DNA of 32,351 nucleotides, taken from positions 1 through 32,351 of the forward strand of contig JBMTVT010000025.1 in the NCBI GenBank assembly GCA_049451635.1, in the 5' to 3' direction. The position numbers were made by a program, and so were the translations under genes. The notes beneath the pieces were generated by a model. It worked only from the letters and a program-made list of their open reading frames with translations, did no database searches and was not told where the DNA came from. Within the stretch, counting starts at the first letter, position 1; every line of letters starts with the position of its first letter. This document shows positions 29,555-32,351 of this stretch, one piece after another. This DNA comes from JBMTVT01 sp049451635 (lineage in GTDB: Bacteria; Bacteroidota; Bacteroidia; Flavobacteriales; Flavobacteriaceae).

Positions 29555-32080
29555 TTAATCGTTTAATTTAGTGTCTTGTTTTAAATCTTCTTTCCCAATG
29601 GAAAGCATGTTGGCAAATAATCTATAAGCTCCGGAAACACCTTCTGGAAACTCTCTAAAAAAGCTTAATCCTGTATATATATAATAACCTTTTCCGTATT
29701 TGGCAACTAGCAAACTACCGTCTTTTGGAGTTTCACCTTTATCATGCATGGAAAGAATAGGGGTAAAGTTATTTGACCATTCATCTGGAAAATATAAACC
29801 ACGTTCTTGTGTCCAACCTTCAAAATCTTTTTCAGTGATTTTGTTTGGGTAATTTAATATTTCGTGGTTGGGGTTTAAAAAACTTACTTCAGCATTTTCG
29901 TCGGTTACGCGATCTCTCGATAAACTCAAGTCATAAGGCGCTAAGTTATCAATGGTCAATCCATAACTGGTGTTATATTGCACAATCATATTTCCACCGT
30001 TTGCAACAAATTCAAACAATTGTTGTTGTTTGAATTTTAATTCATCTAAAGTATTGTATGCTCTAATACCAACCACAACCGCATCAAATCTGCTTAATAT
30101 TTCAGCATTTATTTCTTCAGGTTGAATAACGCGAACATGGTACCCGATTTGTTGTAAACTTTCAGGAACCGCATCGCCGGCACCTTTTATATAGGCAATG
30201 TTTTCACCTCTCTTTTTAATATCTAAACGTACAATTTTGCTTTCGCTTGGTAATAAAACCGTTTGAAACGGAATATGCTCATAAGCTATTTCAATAAGTT
30301 CTTTGGTATAAGTTTTATTGCCAACATGAACCATTGGCGTAATTAAACCTTCACTTTGGTTTTTTGGTGGAATTATAGTAAAAACCAATGTTTGTTCTTC
30401 GCCTTTATTTTTAATCTCAACTTTTTGTTTTTCAGGAAACACACTCCAATCTTTTGGATGCGCTATTTCAACAAAGCCTTCTAAATCATTGCGTTCAGAT
30501 TTCACCACAACACTAATATCACGTTGTTTGTCATTTTCAAAAATGATAACTTTTTCGGTAATTTTTGCTGAAGTTTCTGGGATGATTTCAAACGGACGAT
30601 ACAGCTCTCCTTTGTCTGGTTTTGAGTAACGCTGAACAATATTTTTAGTAAACGTTATTGGGGTACTGTTTATTAAAAGATTAAAATCTACTTTATAAGC
30701 TCGAGGTGTTTCAGGTAAACCTATTAAGCTGCTATCGTCAACTTGATACATGCCCAAAGTACCTTTTTTAGTTAACCAATATGGAGTTGTAGGTTGCGCA
30801 TCGTTTTTTATTTTGATGGTTTCCTTAAAATCATATTTGTTGTTGTTTTCAAGAGATATGCCTTTGCTAATATTTACGCCATTGGAATTTTTTAAGCTTA
30901 CCAAGGTGATAGGAAGGTTGCTTCTGTTTAAAACTTCAATGTTTATATTAATGTTTTCATTTTGAGTAGCCCAATTGGTTTCAGCGGAAGCTTCTAAATA
31001 TAAGCCTGCACACATTTCAATAATGGATTTTAATTCTTTGGTTTTTTGGGTTTTCCAATGCACATCTTCAATTTTATCTAGTAATTTATAGGCTTCCAGA
31101 AGTTGTGGTATGTGTTGCGAAGGATCTTTAAAATTAAAATTCTTTTCAACATCATGTAGAATATCACCAATAGCTTTTTCACCTTTTATTCTATTCCAAG
31201 AGGTATCAATACCTGCAAAAATGTCTTTACTTTCCGTTAATGGCTCACCTTTTAAAAATTCGATATATTCATTTTGAGAACCCCGTTGCGCTAAGCGTCC
31301 AAAGCCTTGGCATAAATGTTGGCTACTTGCCAATGCGGCAATTTCGTTATTCGATAGGCCTTTTAATGGGTAATAGGTGCCAATATCTAAACTTAGCATA
31401 TTGCTTTTGTCAGCATTTTCAAAATTTTCTTGACTGCCGTAAAACCACCAACTAGTGTTAAAAAACAAACGCTTTGGTTGCCAAACACCAAAATCTTTTA
31501 CCAAATTTGGATAAGCATTGGCATCACCCGATAAATCAAAAGCTTCAACACTCAACATGGCAGAACTGGTGTGATGTCCGTGGGTAGAACCTGGTGTCCT
31601 ATGGTCAAAACGGTTAATGATTACATCGGGTTTAAATTTTCTTATGGCTAAAACCACATCGCTCAACACTTGGTCTTTATTCCAAATTTCCAGAGTCTCA
31701 TCAGGGTGTTTTGAGTAGCCAAAATCGTTGGCTCTGGTAAACAGTTGTTCACCATCATCAATACGTCTGGCTGCCAAAAGTTCTTGGGTTCTTATGACGC
31801 CTAATAACTCTCTAATTTCTGGGCCGATAAGGTTTTGTCCGCCATCACCACGTGTTAAGGATAAGTAAGCGGTTCGTGCTTTTTCATGGTTAGACATGTA
31901 TGAGATCAAGCGAGTGTTTTCATCATCTGGATGAGCAGCAACATACAATACCGAACCCAAAAAATTAAGCTTTTGAATACTTTCGTAAATTTCTGAAGAA
32001 GAAGGAGTTTGCGGTTTTTGTGCTTGTATGAAAAGGCTTGAAAGTAATATTAGAAGGCTTAAAAATGTAAACTTGCGCAT
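29555..32080 (-). CDS. Secreted PIG-L family deacetylase, multidomain
   Basis: An 841-residue exported protein. The signal peptide is residues 1-20 (MRKFTFLSLLILLSSLFIQA). The PIG-L (LmbE-like) metal-dependent N-deacetylase domain covers about 35-290, with zinc motifs AAHPDDE (48-54) and HGHH (167-170). A middle region of beta-sandwich repeats follows (about 380-620), then a C-terminal domain (about 640-830) resembling a glutamine amidotransferase-like fold (VVVGIRAYNTLDELK, VANGGNMIVQYN, KGYYIYTG). Such proteins deacetylate N-acetyl-glucosaminyl substrates; here it probably acts in the periplasm or at the surface. First gene of the operon with the symporter and oxidoreductase. Confidence 0.92.
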   Translation of the reverse strand: MRKFTFLSLLILLSSLFIQAQKPQTPSSSEIYESIQKLNFLGSVLYVAAHPDDENTRLISYMSNHEKARTAYLSLTRGDGGQNLIGPEIRELLGVIRTQELLAARRIDDGEQLFTRANDFGYSKHPDETLEIWNKDQVLSDVVLAIRKFKPDVIINRFDHRTPGSTHGHHTSSAMLSVEAFDLSGDANAYPNLVKDFGVWQPKRLFFNTSWWFYGSQENFENADKSNMLSLDIGTYYPLKGLSNNEIAALASSQHLCQGFGRLAQRGSQNEYIEFLKGEPLTESKDIFAGIDTSWNRIKGEKAIGDILHDVEKNFNFKDPSQHIPQLLEAYKLLDKIEDVHWKTQKTKELKSIIEMCAGLYLEASAETNWATQNENININIEVLNRSNLPITLVSLKNSNGVNISKGISLENNNKYDFKETIKIKNDAQPTTPYWLTKKGTLGMYQVDDSSLIGLPETPRAYKVDFNLLINSTPITFTKNIVQRYSKPDKGELYRPFEIIPETSAKITEKVIIFENDKQRDISVVVKSERNDLEGFVEIAHPKDWSVFPEKQKVEIKNKGEEQTLVFTIIPPKNQSEGLITPMVHVGNKTYTKELIEIAYEHIPFQTVLLPSESKIVRLDIKKRGENIAYIKGAGDAVPESLQQIGYHVRVIQPEEINAEILSRFDAVVVGIRAYNTLDELKFKQQQLFEFVANGGNMIVQYNTSYGLTIDNLAPYDLSLSRDRVTDENAEVSFLNPNHEILNYPNKITEKDFEGWTQERGLYFPDEWSNNFTPILSMHDKGETPKDGSLLVAKYGKGYYIYTGLSFFREFPEGVSGAYRLFANMLSIGKEDLKQDTKLND

Positions 32081-32104
32081 GGGTAATATTGGTTAACTAA
32101 CTCT

Positions 32105-32112
32105 CAAATATA
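32105..32112 (-). promoter_or_regulatory. Putative -7 box of the PIG-L operon
   Basis: TATATTTG on the minus strand (TAnnTTTG), 24 bases before the ATG at 32080. It immediately follows the terminator hairpin; no TTG is visible 19 bases upstream. Confidence 0.5.
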
Positions 32113-32140
32113 AAAAACAAACCAGCATTTGTGCTGGTTT
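32113..32140 (-). terminator. Hairpin terminator upstream of the PIG-L operon
   Basis: AAACCAGCA and TGCTGGTTT (32119-32127 with 32132-32140), 9-bp perfect stem with a 4-base loop. On the minus strand a T run follows, so it would terminate a minus-strand transcript arriving from the right. No such gene is visible up to 32276; the remaining 136 bases show no ORF. Confidence 0.6.
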
Positions 32141-32276
32141 TAATGTTTATTTAACGCTTTATGGTTAAGTAAGCTAAATCTGTTAAAAACTAGTTTTATC
32201 AACATTATTGAAGTTGTTACCTTTACTCGTACATAAAATTTAAGACTGTTTGTTACAAAACAAATATCTTAGAAAC

Positions 32277-32351
32277 ATGAAAAACCGATATTACAGCCCC
32301 GAATTAAAGGAGCAAGCAGTTCGGTTAAGTTACCAATGGGAAAACATAAAG
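32277..32351 (+). mobile_element. IS3-type transposase OrfA, 5' end only
   Basis: The window's last 75 bases encode MKNRYYSPELKEQAVRL followed by SYQWENIK, an IS3/IS911-type OrfA start (Tnp_1 helix-turn-helix: RYSPEfK-xx-AVRL pattern). The gene runs off the window edge. Upstream AT-rich sequence from about 32141 probably contains the IS left end; the terminal inverted repeat cannot be located without the other end. Confidence 0.75.

Noticed and set aside
1..32351. CRISPR arrays, rRNA, riboswitches or a replication origin
   Set aside because: No regularly spaced repeats, rRNA-like stretches, conserved riboswitch cores or DnaA-box clusters were seen.

Overview
The window is AT-rich, gene-dense bacterial chromosome from Bacteroidota, very probably a marine-type Flavobacteriaceae. 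The evidence is lineage-typical families (DUF4290, START-like protein, Lacal_2735-like peptide, TIGR03643, DUF2911), repeated promoters of the Bacteroidetes TTG-N19-TAnnTTTG type, almost no Shine-Dalgarno sequences, and a MurA with Asp in place of the fosfomycin-reactive Cys. Species cannot be named from the sequence.

Layout. 1-2600: a cut tRNA-Met(CAT) with a perfect promoter, a START-like protein, a class IV aminotransferase, YqgE/AlgH and HU. 2626-6041: an abutting minus-strand operon (AAA-type ATPase, recQ, fmt). 6194-8540: DUF493, DUF4290 and murA on the plus strand. 8541-9340: decayed DNA, including an internally deleted and frameshifted formate-tetrahydrofolate ligase gene (fhs). 9341-23569: about 14 kb of colinear minus-strand genes forming a light and photodamage island. 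23687-25839: MgtC-like protein, aquaporin and a DUF2911 protein. 25906-26572: a membrane-protein/XRE-regulator pair broken by three in-frame stops. 26670-32080: an operon of secreted PIG-L deacetylase, a 36-residue membrane peptide, an SSS sodium symporter and a Gfo/Idh/MocA oxidoreductase. 32277 to the end: the first codons of an IS3-type transposase.

The island is the main object of interest. In transcription order it encodes a TetR-like regulator, an ABC1/UbiB-type kinase, a flavin reductase-like protein, an SDR-DUF2867 protein, a DUF2256 zinc-ribbon peptide, Cry-DASH, an Fe-S (6-4) photolyase, an atypical photolyase, a hypothetical protein, TIGR03643, GTP cyclohydrolase I, two paralogous small proteins, an SDR, glutathione peroxidase, a Lacal_2735-like peptide, TspO, an SRPBCC protein and a class I CPD photolyase. 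Four different photolyase/cryptochrome types thus sit with flavin, pterin and peroxide functions. Two promoters in the island, before the TetR-like gene and before the hypothetical gene at 15017, carry the same operator: TGTTTAA(C/T)-N14-GTTAAACA, centred 20.5 bp upstream of a TAtnTTTG -7 box where the -33 element should be. I infer one shared regulator for both halves of the island; whether it is the TetR-like protein or a regulator encoded elsewhere cannot be decided here.

Several genes shorter than 60 codons were found by reading the gaps: DUF2256 (19404-19547), the Lacal_2735-like peptide (11571-11738) and the 36-residue membrane peptide (29443-29553).
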